From NCBI GenBank assembly GCA_944388965.1, contig CALXKL010000001.1, forward strand, positions 310,001-374,000: 64,000 nt of DNA, given 5' to 3'. A program made the translations under genes and the position numbers. Shown here piece after piece: positions 8,217-16,830 of the stretch (position 1 is the stretch's first letter; each line of letters starts with the position of its first letter). The notes under the pieces were generated by a model, which did not search any database, was not told the origin of the DNA, and saw only the letters and a list, made by a program, of their open reading frames with translations. The stretch comes from an uncultured Spirochaetales bacterium. GTDB lineage: Bacteria > Spirochaetota > Spirochaetia > Sphaerochaetales > Sphaerochaetaceae.

Positions 8217-9654
8217 GACGGTCATAAGACTGCTGAGCTTCATCACGATCTTCATGGCCTTCATACTCCTCATACCCACTGCCGTCTCCATCGGATACGG
8301 CGAATGGGAGGGCGTGACGGCGTTCGTCGCGACGATCGTCCCGATGCTCTTCATCTCGCTCATCGGCATCGCGTTCACACGTGGCGACGAGATGAAGGTC
8401 TCGGTCAAGGACAGCTATCTTTTCGTGACTCTCACCTGGGTGGTGCTTTCATTCTTCGGTGCGCTGCCTCTGCAGTTCACAGGCGTCCTGGACAACTTCG
8501 CGCAGTGCTATTTCGAGATAATGTCGGGCTTCACGACGACCGGAGCCGCAGCCATGGTCGGCATAGACTCCAAGATGAAGGGCATCCTCTTCTGGAGGAA
8601 CATGACCAACTGGCTGGGAGGCATGGGCATAGTCGTCCTCTTCATAGCGGTGCTGCCGATCCTGGGTGTCAGGGGTACGGCCCTGTACGGCGCCGAGACA
8701 GTCGGTCCCACCAAGGACAAGCTCAGGCCGAAGATCCGCGAGACGGCTCTCGTGCTATGGCTCATCTATACGGGGATATCGGCGCTGCAGGTGGTCCTCC
8801 TGATGCTTGGCGGACTCGACTGGTTTGATGCCACGACCGTGATGTTCGGCACTATGGGCGCCGCGGGCTATGTCCCGCATGACGCATCCATAGCGTTCTA
8901 CAAGTCGGACTACGTCGAATGGATCTGCATAATCTTCATGTTCCTGGCCGGTACGAACTTCGCCCTCTACTACAGGATCCTCCAGCGCAAGTTCAGCAAG
9001 GTGTTCCGCGACGGCGAGTACAGGCTGTACTGGAAGATAGTGCTTCTGAGCACGTTCCTCGTGGCCGCCAACCTCTTCGCCAAGGGCGTGTTCAACCTGA
9101 ACGACTCGATACGCCATGCCGCATTCCAGGTCGTCAGCTTCATCACGACCACCGGCTTCAGCAGTACGAACTACTCCACCTGGCCGCTCTTCGCCCAAAC
9201 CGTGCTGTACGTGCTGTGCTATGTCGGAGGCTGTGCCGGATCCACGGGCGGTGGCATAAAGGTCGTCAGGATCGGTGCAATGATGAAGCTGTTCGGCAAC
9301 TCCATCAGGAAGAGGCTGCATCCGAATGCGGTCACCGTCCTGAGACTCGGTGATGACACCTTCTCGAACGATACGGTCCAGGCGATCGCCGGCTTCGTCG
9401 GCTTCTATGTCATGAACGCGATCATCGGCACGCTTGTGCTCTCCCTGACCGAGGTCGACTTCCTGGCGGTGCACACCTCCGTTCTCCTCACGCTGGGCAA
9501 CATCGGAATCGGACTGGGCGGCATCGGCACAGACTTCACGTTCGCCATCTACCCCGAATGGGCCCTGTGGTGCTTCTCCTTCCTGATGCTGGTCGGACGT
9601 CTGGAGCTCTTTACGGTCTATTCGCTCTTCACGCGCGACTTCTGGAGGCGCTAG
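8206..9654 (+). CDS. trkH: Trk potassium uptake channel subunit TrkH
   Basis: A 482-residue integral membrane protein of the TrkH/KtrB family, the K+-conducting subunit. The selectivity-filter-like repeats are visible: SGFTTTGA, MGAAGYV, TTTGFSST and NIGIGLG. About ten or more hydrophobic segments are present. The start chosen is the ATG at 8206, 5-10 bp after a GGAGG site and inside the end of trkA, which implies translational coupling. The 3' end overlaps the convergent MATE gene by 26 bp. Confidence 0.95.
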   Translation: MHPKTVIRLLSFITIFMAFILLIPTAVSIGYGEWEGVTAFVATIVPMLFISLIGIAFTRGDEMKVSVKDSYLFVTLTWVVLSFFGALPLQFTGVLDNFAQCYFEIMSGFTTTGAAAMVGIDSKMKGILFWRNMTNWLGGMGIVVLFIAVLPILGVRGTALYGAETVGPTKDKLRPKIRETALVLWLIYTGISALQVVLLMLGGLDWFDATTVMFGTMGAAGYVPHDASIAFYKSDYVEWICIIFMFLAGTNFALYYRILQRKFSKVFRDGEYRLYWKIVLLSTFLVAANLFAKGVFNLNDSIRHAAFQVVSFITTTGFSSTNYSTWPLFAQTVLYVLCYVGGCAGSTGGGIKVVRIGAMMKLFGNSIRKRLHPNAVTVLRLGDDTFSNDTVQAIAGFVGFYVMNAIIGTLVLSLTEVDFLAVHTSVLLTLGNIGIGLGGIGTDFTFAIYPEWALWCFSFLMLVGRLELFTVYSLFTRDFWRR

Positions 9655-11023
9655 ACCTCTTCATCCTCGCGATGAGGACCTCGCAGACGATTAGCGTGAG
9701 GATTCCGACAGATGTGTTTGATATCGCCATCGTGAGTCCCACGGCCTCGTAGCCCAGGTCGGTGCAGTTCTGGAAGAACATGATCACAGGAAGACGGAAG
9801 ACGAAGATCCTTGCGAAGTTGATCGCCAGGATCGCCTTCGTCTGTCCAAGTCCCAGCAGCAGAGCGAAGCCCGCATAGGCGAACGAGAGCAGTATGCAGC
9901 CGAAAAGCTCGTAGTGGAACAGCTCGCATATCGTCTGGTGGAACAGCGGGTCGTATCCTCCGCGCGAGAGCGAGAACAGTCGTGCTATCGGGTCCGTGAG
10001 AAGCCTCATGACGACGAAGCCAACGCCTCCGATGATGGCGACGGCGGTAAGCAGATGACGATACATCCTCACAGTCCTTTCTATGTTGCCGCTGCCGTAC
10101 AGCTGGCCTTCGAGCGCCGACCCACCATCCTCCACGCCGACCTCGATGCCTGTCAGCAGACCTGACATGTTGTTCGAGATTCCTGCGGCTCCTACTATCT
10201 CTGTGCCGTAGTTCGACGCCATGTTGTTCACCATGGCCTTGCCTGCGGCGAATGCTATCTTCTCCACCATCGACGGGATGGACAGGCGGAAGATGGGGCC
10301 GACGATTGAGCGTTTCATGCTGACCGACTTGATGGAGAACGCGAACGGGTCGTCCTTCTGGGTGAATGATCTGATCGCGAAGGCCAGGATGACCATGTAG
10401 CTCAGCAGTGTGGCCACGGCGATAGACACGATGTCTCCATCAAGCACGTAGACGAACAGTGCGGTGAGAGCGAGCTTGATGAGGACGACCGACATGTTGA
10501 GCGCAAGGATCTTCCTGCTGCGTCCCCTGCAGCGTTCACATGATATGTAGATGGTCGTGACGAACTGGATGATTATCCCGATGAGGGTTATCGAGAAGTA
10601 TGTCGAGCCGAGGGATACGAACACCTCCGGCGTCCCTGCAAGGCGCAGGATGGTCGGGGTTATCGGGATCACGAGCACGATCAGCAGCGACAAGGCCGCA
10701 CACAGGGCCATGGTGGTCGACAGGATGGTCCTGATGGTGCCTGCATCGCCTTTTCCATATGCATGCGAGATCAGAATGCCTCCGCCGACGCTGAGTCCGC
10801 TTCCTATCGCCAGCACGATGTGCTGGAGCTGCACCATGTAGACGACTGTCGAGACGGCCTCCGCTGAAATCCTGGAGGCCATCAACGTGTCTAGGACCGC
10901 AAAGAGCTGGCTCATCCATGAATACAGTGCAAGCGGCCCGCAGACCTTGATCACCAGATGCCAGATGTTGCCTGTCTGGACTTCCTGGCGGAACTCCTCA
11001 TCCTTTCCCTTGATTGCTATCAT
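9629..11023 (-). CDS. MATE-family multidrug/cation antiporter
   Basis: About 464 residues with 12 predicted membrane segments, of the MATE (NorM/DinF/MepA-like) family, which exports organic cations in exchange for Na+ or H+. Typical features are the two-fold repeat (two similar halves) and the N-terminal segment PLALYSWMSQLFAVLDT. The start is uncertain: an in-frame TTG lies at 11053 and an ATG at 11023; neither has a clear ribosome-binding site. It is divergent from the AraC-type gene at 11117, which may control it. Confidence 0.88.
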   Translation of the reverse strand: MIAIKGKDEEFRQEVQTGNIWHLVIKVCGPLALYSWMSQLFAVLDTLMASRISAEAVSTVVYMVQLQHIVLAIGSGLSVGGGILISHAYGKGDAGTIRTILSTTMALCAALSLLIVLVIPITPTILRLAGTPEVFVSLGSTYFSITLIGIIIQFVTTIYISCERCRGRSRKILALNMSVVLIKLALTALFVYVLDGDIVSIAVATLLSYMVILAFAIRSFTQKDDPFAFSIKSVSMKRSIVGPIFRLSIPSMVEKIAFAAGKAMVNNMASNYGTEIVGAAGISNNMSGLLTGIEVGVEDGGSALEGQLYGSGNIERTVRMYRHLLTAVAIIGGVGFVVMRLLTDPIARLFSLSRGGYDPLFHQTICELFHYELFGCILLSFAYAGFALLLGLGQTKAILAINFARIFVFRLPVIMFFQNCTDLGYEAVGLTMAISNTSVGILTLIVCEVLIARMKRSSASRSRA

Positions 11024-11116
11024 GGCATCTACAGTAGAATAGAATCTCAACAAGACAAAGGGGAAATTCTTTGAAAACCACTGTAAAGTGCTGAAATATT
11101 ATTGTAAGCTATCCTT

Positions 11117-11887
11117 ATGATTGCCGATTTCACCTGCTCGTTCAGGAAGAGGGATGCATATGACCGGATGATAGAGCTGCACAGCCATGAGGGACTTTGT
11201 GAGCTGTACTTCCTATCCAGTGGCGAGAGACGCTACTTCATACAGGACACCGTAGTTCCCGTGCATGCCAAGGGTTTCGTCTTCATCAAGGCGGGGCTTC
11301 TACACAAGACGAGCTACCTTGGAGGCGGACAGCATTCGAGGTACTACGCCAACGTGCCGTCCCGGTGGTTCGAGGACATGATGGATAGTCTTCCATCATT
11401 CTTCGTGGTCGAGAAGGTCGAGGATCTGGAGATGCTCTTCTCCCAGCTTCTCAGGGAGGCTGAAGGCGATGACTTGTTCTCACTTGCAAGATGCAGGAGC
11501 CTGTGCGTCGAGATCCTGGTCAGGGCCTACCGTGAATACATGTCGAAGACGCGCGTGGGTGATGAGTTCCTTGAGGAGGTCACGAAGTATGTGAAGACCC
11601 ATCTTGCCAACCGAATCACTCTGGAGGATGTCGCAAGGCACATGTCGCTGAGCCCGAACTACTTCTCGGCCTTGTTCCACAGGAAGAGCGGGATGAGACT
11701 TGGCGACTTCATCCGTGCCATGAGGATAAGCGTTGCGGTGGATGCTCTTGATGCAGGACGGAGCGTCGGAGATGCGGCGCTTCTTGCAGGATTCCCCGAT
11801 CCTGGGTATTTCAAGGACGTGTTCCGCAAGGAGATGAAGATAAGTCCGTCGGCCTACAGGAAGAGCAGGTCGGCTGTCAGGAGGTGA
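11117..11887 (+). CDS. AraC-family transcriptional regulator
   Basis: A 256-residue regulator. The N-terminal half resembles a cupin sensor (ELHSHEGLCELYFLSSGERRY). The C-terminal about 100 residues hold two helix-turn-helix motifs of AraC/XylS type (ITLEDVARHMSLSPNYFSALF and GDAALLAGFPDPGYFKDVFRKEMKISPSAYR). A -35-like TTGAAA and an AATATT element lie just upstream. It is divergent from the MATE gene and overlaps the Shine-Dalgarno region of the next small gene, with which it probably forms an operon. Its inducer is unknown. Confidence 0.9.
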   Translation: MIADFTCSFRKRDAYDRMIELHSHEGLCELYFLSSGERRYFIQDTVVPVHAKGFVFIKAGLLHKTSYLGGGQHSRYYANVPSRWFEDMMDSLPSFFVVEKVEDLEMLFSQLLREAEGDDLFSLARCRSLCVEILVRAYREYMSKTRVGDEFLEEVTKYVKTHLANRITLEDVARHMSLSPNYFSALFHRKSGMRLGDFIRAMRISVAVDALDAGRSVGDAALLAGFPDPGYFKDVFRKEMKISPSAYRKSRSAVRR

Positions 11888-11892
11888 AAGAA

Positions 11893-12258
11893 ATGACAAG
11901 AGATAAGGTGTTATTCCATGTATGCCCGCAGTGCGGGAATGTGATGGTGAGCTGGAGCAAATGCGAGGTCGAATGCTGCAAAGAGCGGCTTGAAGTCCAG
12001 GATCCAGTCGAGCCGAAACCGGATTGCCGTCTTGACATCGAGCAGGCCGAAGACGAGCTCCTCGTCACTTCGACTCTTCCTCAGACAAAGGAGGACCACG
12101 TATCGTTCGTTGCGCTTGTGCAGGATGACAGGTGGGAGATTGTCAGGCTGTATCCTGAATGGGATGTCAACGTCTATCTGAAGAAGCGGGGTCGAGGTAA
12201 GGCAATGCTGTATTTCTTCAGAACAGGAAACAGGCGGCTGTTCAGGCAGCAGATATGA
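11893..12258 (+). CDS. Small desulfoferrodoxin-like metal-binding protein
   Basis: A 121-residue protein with a cysteine-rich N-terminus (CPQCG, then CEVECC), followed by a domain similar to the C-terminal part of desulfoferrodoxin (EDHVSFVALVQDDRWEIVRLYPE and a final F-R-T-G-N-R-R-L-F). Desulfoferrodoxin reduces superoxide, but the full set of catalytic iron ligands cannot be recognised here, so a redox or iron-binding role is only likely. The ATG at 11893 is preferred over the GTG at 11884 because AGGAGGTG, which includes the araC stop codon, lies 6-8 bases before it. Coupled translation with the AraC regulator is expected. Confidence 0.65.
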   Translation: MTRDKVLFHVCPQCGNVMVSWSKCEVECCKERLEVQDPVEPKPDCRLDIEQAEDELLVTSTLPQTKEDHVSFVALVQDDRWEIVRLYPEWDVNVYLKKRGRGKAMLYFFRTGNRRLFRQQI

Positions 12259-12295
12259 GAAAGTCATCCGTGATCGATCTGGTGTTGTCCAGCTA

Positions 12296-12339
12296 TTGTC
12301 TTAACTATTAATTAGAAATATAAATACCATAATCGGTAT
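12296..12339 (+). promoter_or_regulatory. Promoter with palindromic operator for the OPT transporter
   Basis: TTGTCT at 12296-12301 and TATAAA at 12319-12324 with a 17-bp spacer, in an AT-rich 234-bp gap. The inverted repeat ATACC-N6-GGTAT (12324-12339) covers the expected transcription start and could be a repressor site. The transcript would have a leader of about 160 bases. No known riboswitch was recognised in it. Confidence 0.5.
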
Positions 12340-12492
12340 GATTATATATTAAAAAAGTTAAACAGAACTTTCATGACTATGTTTGGTTTGGATGGATGGC
12401 GTTGCGCAGGGCATTTCATGTGACTTTGGGACTATTTGCATCGCTCAACCTAATAGGGTATCGTAACGTATCTATTACAGGAGGATTTCGGC

Positions 12493-14079
12493 TTGAACAG
12501 CAGATCCGCATTCTACCCTCTGACTCTAAGGGGGCTTGTCACAGGAATCATCGGACTGGTCGTCATCACCGCATCAAGCATGTATGTCGCACTGAGAATG
12601 GGTGCGCTTCCCTGGCCGACCGTCTTCGTGACCGTCGTCTCTATGGCGGTGCTGTCACGCATGAAGGGCTCGACGCTGCAGGAGATCAATACCACCCATA
12701 CTCTCATGAGCGCCGGGGCCATGGTAGCAGGAGGACTGGCCTTCACGATTCCAGGGTTGTGGATGATGTCGCCAGGTGCGACATTCCCATTGCACTCGCT
12801 CATTGCGCTTTCGATAGTGGGCGCCGTCCTTGGAACGCTCTTCACAACGATCAACAGAAGACGTCTTATCGAGGAGGAGCAGCTTCCGTATCCAATGGGG
12901 GAGGCTGCGTACGCCACGCTGAAGACGGCTGAGGACCATACCGGTGCTCTCCCTCTGTTCTCCAGCATGGGACTTTCAGCAGTCTTCACCTATCTTCGCG
13001 ACGGACTTGGAGCGATACCTTCCATCCTGACGCTGTGGAGTGGAAACAATCTCTTTCCTGCGCTGCAGATGTGGGTCTCGCCGATGGCGCTTGGAATAGG
13101 TGCCGTCATAGGTCCTCTTCTTGCCGGCGTGTGGTTCCTCGGCATGGTCCTCGGTTATTACGTGATCCAGCCGATAGCGACCGTGCTCTTCGGAGCCGAC
13201 ATCGCGGTGAGCTTCAGGAACGACCTTGGAATAGGGCTGATGATCGGAACGGGAATCGGCATCTTCATCAAGGCCGTGATCTCGTTCTTCAAGTCCAGAG
13301 GATCGGCTGAAAAGAGGAGGATCGACAAGAACAGGCTCGCCCTTCCTCTTGCCATCTGTATCATGTCGATCGTGGTCCTGGTACTCTTCACCGAGATTTC
13401 GGTCCTTGAGGCCGTACTCGTGATCGTCGGCGTCTATCTTGCAACCTATCTGTCAGGAATGCTCACAGGTCAGACAGGAGTCAACCCGATGGAGATCTTC
13501 GCGATTCTGGTCCTGCTTGCCGTCTCTGCGATATTCAGGCCGACGCTGGTCGCATCATTCTCGATTGCAGGAGTGGTGGCAGTCGCCGCAGGACTTGCAG
13601 GAGACGTCATGAACGACTTCAAGAGCGGCCATCTCATCGGTACGCCTCCACGGGCACAGGTCATCGCCGAGGCGATAGGAGGTGTCATCGGAGCGGTCGT
13701 GGCATGTCTTGTGCTGATGCTCCTTCTGGATACCTACGGTTCCTTCGGACCGGGAACCGAACTTCCCGCTCCACAGGCTGCGGCCGTGTCCGCGATGGTG
13801 AGCGGCCTTGACAGCATCCCGGGCTTCGCCATCGGTCTTGTGGTGGGTATCGTGTTGTATCTGCTGAACGTGCCGGCCGCAACCCTGGGACTCGGAGTCT
13901 ATCTTGGAACGAACATCTCGGTGATCATGGGCCTTGGTGCGCTGGTTGCTCTGATTGTTAGAAAGGCTTCTGGAAAGGCGAGGGAGAAGGCTGACAGGAT
14001 GACGAGCCTCATATCTTCCGGCTTCCTCGGAGGAGAAGGCATAACAGGGGTCCTTACTGCAATATTCTCGATGTTCTGA
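12493..14079 (+). CDS. OPT-family oligopeptide/metal-chelate transporter
   Basis: A 528-residue membrane protein of the oligopeptide transporter (OPT) superfamily, with about 14 hydrophobic segments. It starts with FYPLTLRGLVTGIIG and carries the family NTTHTLMSAGAMVAGGLAF and MVLGYYVIQPIA stretches. Such proteins import peptides or metal-siderophore complexes by ion symport. It starts at a TTG (12493) behind an AGGAGG site (about 12480). It is transcribed alone, from a promoter at about 12300, and ends before a strong hairpin terminator. Confidence 0.9.
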   Translation: MNSRSAFYPLTLRGLVTGIIGLVVITASSMYVALRMGALPWPTVFVTVVSMAVLSRMKGSTLQEINTTHTLMSAGAMVAGGLAFTIPGLWMMSPGATFPLHSLIALSIVGAVLGTLFTTINRRRLIEEEQLPYPMGEAAYATLKTAEDHTGALPLFSSMGLSAVFTYLRDGLGAIPSILTLWSGNNLFPALQMWVSPMALGIGAVIGPLLAGVWFLGMVLGYYVIQPIATVLFGADIAVSFRNDLGIGLMIGTGIGIFIKAVISFFKSRGSAEKRRIDKNRLALPLAICIMSIVVLVLFTEISVLEAVLVIVGVYLATYLSGMLTGQTGVNPMEIFAILVLLAVSAIFRPTLVASFSIAGVVAVAAGLAGDVMNDFKSGHLIGTPPRAQVIAEAIGGVIGAVVACLVLMLLLDTYGSFGPGTELPAPQAAAVSAMVSGLDSIPGFAIGLVVGIVLYLLNVPAATLGLGVYLGTNISVIMGLGALVALIVRKASGKAREKADRMTSLISSGFLGGEGITGVLTAIFSMF

Positions 14080-14116
14080 TGCAAGGATGATCGCCTCAGG
14101 CTATCGTTTCAACAAG

Positions 14117-14140
14117 GGGAGAGGTGTCATGACCTCTCCC
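14117..14140. terminator. Hairpin terminator between OPT gene and sulfatase maturase
   Basis: GGGAGAGGT pairs with ACCTCTCCC around a 6-base loop; TT follows and a short T-rich stretch comes after. Symmetric position between two convergent genes suggests it works in both directions. Confidence 0.8.
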
Positions 14141-14148
14141 TTCATGTT

Positions 14149-15282
14149 TCAGTGTGTATTCTGCATTCGCAATGCAGCGGCCTCGGCCTTTGCGATCTCC
14201 ATCAGACCGTCAAGACACTCGTCGAAGAATGTCTTGTATGCTTCGCATAGATATGTCTTTCCAAGCTCATGGGTGGCGAAGTCCTCGCGGTCTCTTCTGC
14301 ACCCGCCACGGCACAGCCTGTAGTAGCGGCATGTCCTGCAGTCCTCGGCGACCTTCCTGGACTTCTCGATGAAGCCTATCTCATCGCGCTTCTTGTCGAG
14401 CTCATCGAAGGAGTCCACGTTTATGTTGCCCATCCTGTATCCGTCGAGGACGTAGAAGTCGCAGGGGAACACGGAGCCGTCCGCCTCGATGACGTAATAG
14501 GAGCCGCATACCCCGTTCATCCCGCATTCCTCGGCCCAGCCACGTATCATCAGGGAGATGAGGTTGTCGAAATAGCGGATGGAGGTGTATTGTCCTCTCT
14601 TCCAGTCCCTGTAGTAGAGCCTGAAGAGCCTTATGAGGAAGGATGAGAAGGTCTCCGTCGTCAGTGAGTAGTCGAGGCTTCCCCGCTTTGAGGCGATGGG
14701 ATCTATGCATGGCGTGAACTGCAGATAGCGAAAGCCGTTGCGCTTGAAGAAGTCGTACAGTTCGTCGACATTCCGGGCAATCTGGCGTGTCGTGGTCACG
14801 AGGATGTTGAAATCGACCCCTTCACGCTGAAGCATTTTGGCGTTGTTGAACACACGGTTGTATGTGCCTTTGCCTGACTTGTCCAGACGGTATTCATCAT
14901 GGTAACGCTTTGAGCCATCAAGAGATAACCCAATAAGGAAGCCGTGCTCACGAAACAGTGCGGCCCATTGCCGGTCTATTGCATACCCGTTGGTCTGCAG
15001 CGAGAAGTGGATGCGGCGGGCCTCTGCCTTCGATCTTGCGTACGAGACGAAATCGGAGAGGAAATCAAGACCGGCAAGGGTGGGCTCTCCACCCTGGAAG
15101 CCGAACGATGCGCTGTCGGATTCGTCATGCAGGGCCTTGTCTATGAGTGCATGGGCCGTGGAGCTACTCATCATGCCGTAGGACTTCGTCGTCCTGTTCT
15201 CGCCTTCGTCGTTGTAGAAGCAGTAGGTGCATGCCATGTTGCATGCACCGCTTGCAGGCTTTATGAGGAATGTCCTGTGCAT
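14149..15282 (-). CDS. Anaerobic sulfatase-maturating enzyme (radical SAM)
   Basis: A 377-residue radical SAM enzyme that converts the active-site Cys (or Ser) of sulfatases to formylglycine. The SAM cluster motif is CNMACTYCFY near residue 14, followed by FQGGEPTLAG. The C-terminal SPASM region binds further 4Fe-4S clusters through many Cys residues (CGMNGVCGSYY, CDFY, CRTCRYYRLCRGGCRRD). Its ATG overlaps the stop of the upstream sulfatase gene (TGATG), so maturase and substrate are co-translated. The enzyme requires anaerobic conditions. Confidence 0.95.
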   Translation of the reverse strand: MHRTFLIKPASGACNMACTYCFYNDEGENRTTKSYGMMSSSTAHALIDKALHDESDSASFGFQGGEPTLAGLDFLSDFVSYARSKAEARRIHFSLQTNGYAIDRQWAALFREHGFLIGLSLDGSKRYHDEYRLDKSGKGTYNRVFNNAKMLQREGVDFNILVTTTRQIARNVDELYDFFKRNGFRYLQFTPCIDPIASKRGSLDYSLTTETFSSFLIRLFRLYYRDWKRGQYTSIRYFDNLISLMIRGWAEECGMNGVCGSYYVIEADGSVFPCDFYVLDGYRMGNINVDSFDELDKKRDEIGFIEKSRKVAEDCRTCRYYRLCRGGCRRDREDFATHELGKTYLCEAYKTFFDECLDGLMEIAKAEAAALRMQNTH

Positions 15283-16730
15283 CACTTGGTAAGAGGCCCG
15301 TATGGTCTTCCGGGAATGAGCCTGGTGCCGTCCGTGAATCCTTCGCTGCGTCCTGCAAGCTCCTTCACGAGCAGCTTCCTCATTTCGTCGATGCGCTTCC
15401 TCTTCGCCGGGTCGTCTATGCGGTTTACAAGCTCATGCGGGTCGTCCACAAGGTCGAAGTACTGCTCCTCGCCGCTTTCGCTGAGCCATATGAACTTGTC
15501 CTGTGTCGTGACAATCCAGTGGTTGGAGAACGGTCCGTAGGAGTGTTCTCCGTGCAGGTATGTGCGTGGCCTGTCCTCCGGATTGCGGATCACGTCGATG
15601 AGGCTCCTGCCGTCGTAGTGCTCGTCGTCCCTGGCGCCTGCGATGTCGAGCAGGGTCGGCATGATGTCGCGAAGCTCCACGACCGAGTCGATCTTCATGT
15701 TCTGCTTTCCCGTGATGCCCATCGCCTCGAGGTTCGAGATCAGCATCGGGATGTGGCATGAACCTTCATACGGACGGCTCTTGCGGAACATGTAGTGGTC
15801 GCCGAGCTCCTCTCCGTGGTCGCTGGAGAACACGATGATGGTGTCTTCGTATAGCCTGTGCTCTATCAGGGCCTGGATTATGCGGCCGATCTGATGGTCG
15901 AGGTGGGTTATCAGTGCATAGTACGCAGCGCGCATCTCATGCACAAGCTCCGGGTCCATTGGGCCTGTCTTGCTGTCGAATATGTGCCCGTCGCGTTCTA
16001 TGTACTCCTTCGTCTCCCAGCTGCCGATATACGGCTTCGTCAGGTCCTTGCCGATGTACCTGTCGAAGTAGTACTGGGGCGGGTCGAGCGGGGGATGGGG
16101 CTTGAGGTAGCTCGCCATCAGGAAGAAGGGCTGGTCCGGATCCCGGCGGCGCAGGAAGTCCAGCACGTTGTCCGTGACCCAGTTCGTCGGATGGTACTTC
16201 TCGTCGTAGCACCAGCTCCTTGCGACCCAGCTGTTGCAGTCCAGACCTGTGTACGTGGAGTCTGCATCCGCACCGAGCTCCTTCTTGAGCCAGTGGAAAT
16301 AGTCGTCACAGTAGAACTGGTTGGCATAGTACGGCACGTCCTCGTAGCGCGAGGCGTGCATGTATCCGTCGTGAAGGATGACGTTGTCGAATCCCAGGTA
16401 TCTCCTGACGGGGTAGACATGCATCTTGCCGACGCAGATCGTGTAGTAGCCTGCCTTCGACAACTCTCCCGCCAGCGTCCTGTCATAGTCCCAGGGCACG
16501 TCGTCCTCGTATCCGACACGTTTGTTGTGCTCGGGGCTGAGACCCGTGAGCAGGGCGGCACGTGCCGCTATGCAGCTTGGGCATGCGGAGTAGGCGTGGG
16601 TGAAATCCACACCCTTGGCGGCAAGCGTGTCGAGATATGGCGTCTTCACGTCCTTGTGACCTGCATAGCCGAGGCTGTCGCCCCTGAGCTGGTCGGTCAT
16701 TATGAACAGGATGTTGGGTTGCTTCTTCAT
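15282..16730 (-). CDS. Formylglycine-dependent sulfatase, C-I-A-A-R type
   Basis: A 482-residue type I sulfatase (S1). Metal-binding residues are in FIMTDQLRGD and in the SSDHGEELGDH region. The maturation motif is Cys53-Ile-Ala-Ala-Arg57 followed by AALLTG, so the usual Pro is Ala; Cys-x-Ala-x-Arg is a recognised variant handled by anaerobic maturases. There is no signal peptide, so it would act in the cytoplasm or be exported another way. It sits in the GH112 locus directly before the maturase gene. The likely substrate is a sulfated sugar from host O-glycans, which is an inference from context. Confidence 0.92.
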   Translation of the reverse strand: MKKQPNILFIMTDQLRGDSLGYAGHKDVKTPYLDTLAAKGVDFTHAYSACPSCIAARAALLTGLSPEHNKRVGYEDDVPWDYDRTLAGELSKAGYYTICVGKMHVYPVRRYLGFDNVILHDGYMHASRYEDVPYYANQFYCDDYFHWLKKELGADADSTYTGLDCNSWVARSWCYDEKYHPTNWVTDNVLDFLRRRDPDQPFFLMASYLKPHPPLDPPQYYFDRYIGKDLTKPYIGSWETKEYIERDGHIFDSKTGPMDPELVHEMRAAYYALITHLDHQIGRIIQALIEHRLYEDTIIVFSSDHGEELGDHYMFRKSRPYEGSCHIPMLISNLEAMGITGKQNMKIDSVVELRDIMPTLLDIAGARDDEHYDGRSLIDVIRNPEDRPRTYLHGEHSYGPFSNHWIVTTQDKFIWLSESGEEQYFDLVDDPHELVNRIDDPAKRKRIDEMRKLLVKELAGRSEGFTDGTRLIPGRPYGPLTK

Positions 16731-16760
16731 ACAGACAATTCTAAATCACGTTCAGATGCA

Positions 16761-16792
16761 AGACAACCGGAGGAGGCATCCTCCGGCTGTCT
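16761..16792. terminator. Strong hairpin between the two sulfatase genes
   Basis: AGACA-x-CCGGAGGA pairs with TCCTCCGG-x-TGTCT around a 4-base loop: 13 pairs with one mismatch. No long T run follows on the minus strand, so it may be an attenuator or an mRNA-stabilising element rather than a full terminator. Confidence 0.65.
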
Positions 16793-16830
16793 GATGAGGT
16801 TGGAATAGACTTCATGCTGTCGTAACAGGT

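Noticed and set aside
6768-8408. A 546-residue open frame on the minus strand
   Set aside because: It is the antisense shadow of trkA and the start of trkH; low-complexity composition, no motif.
12396-12932. A plus-strand frame overlapping the OPT start
   Set aside because: Out of frame with the OPT protein, Arg/His-rich and without homology; the OPT frame has the AGGAGG site.
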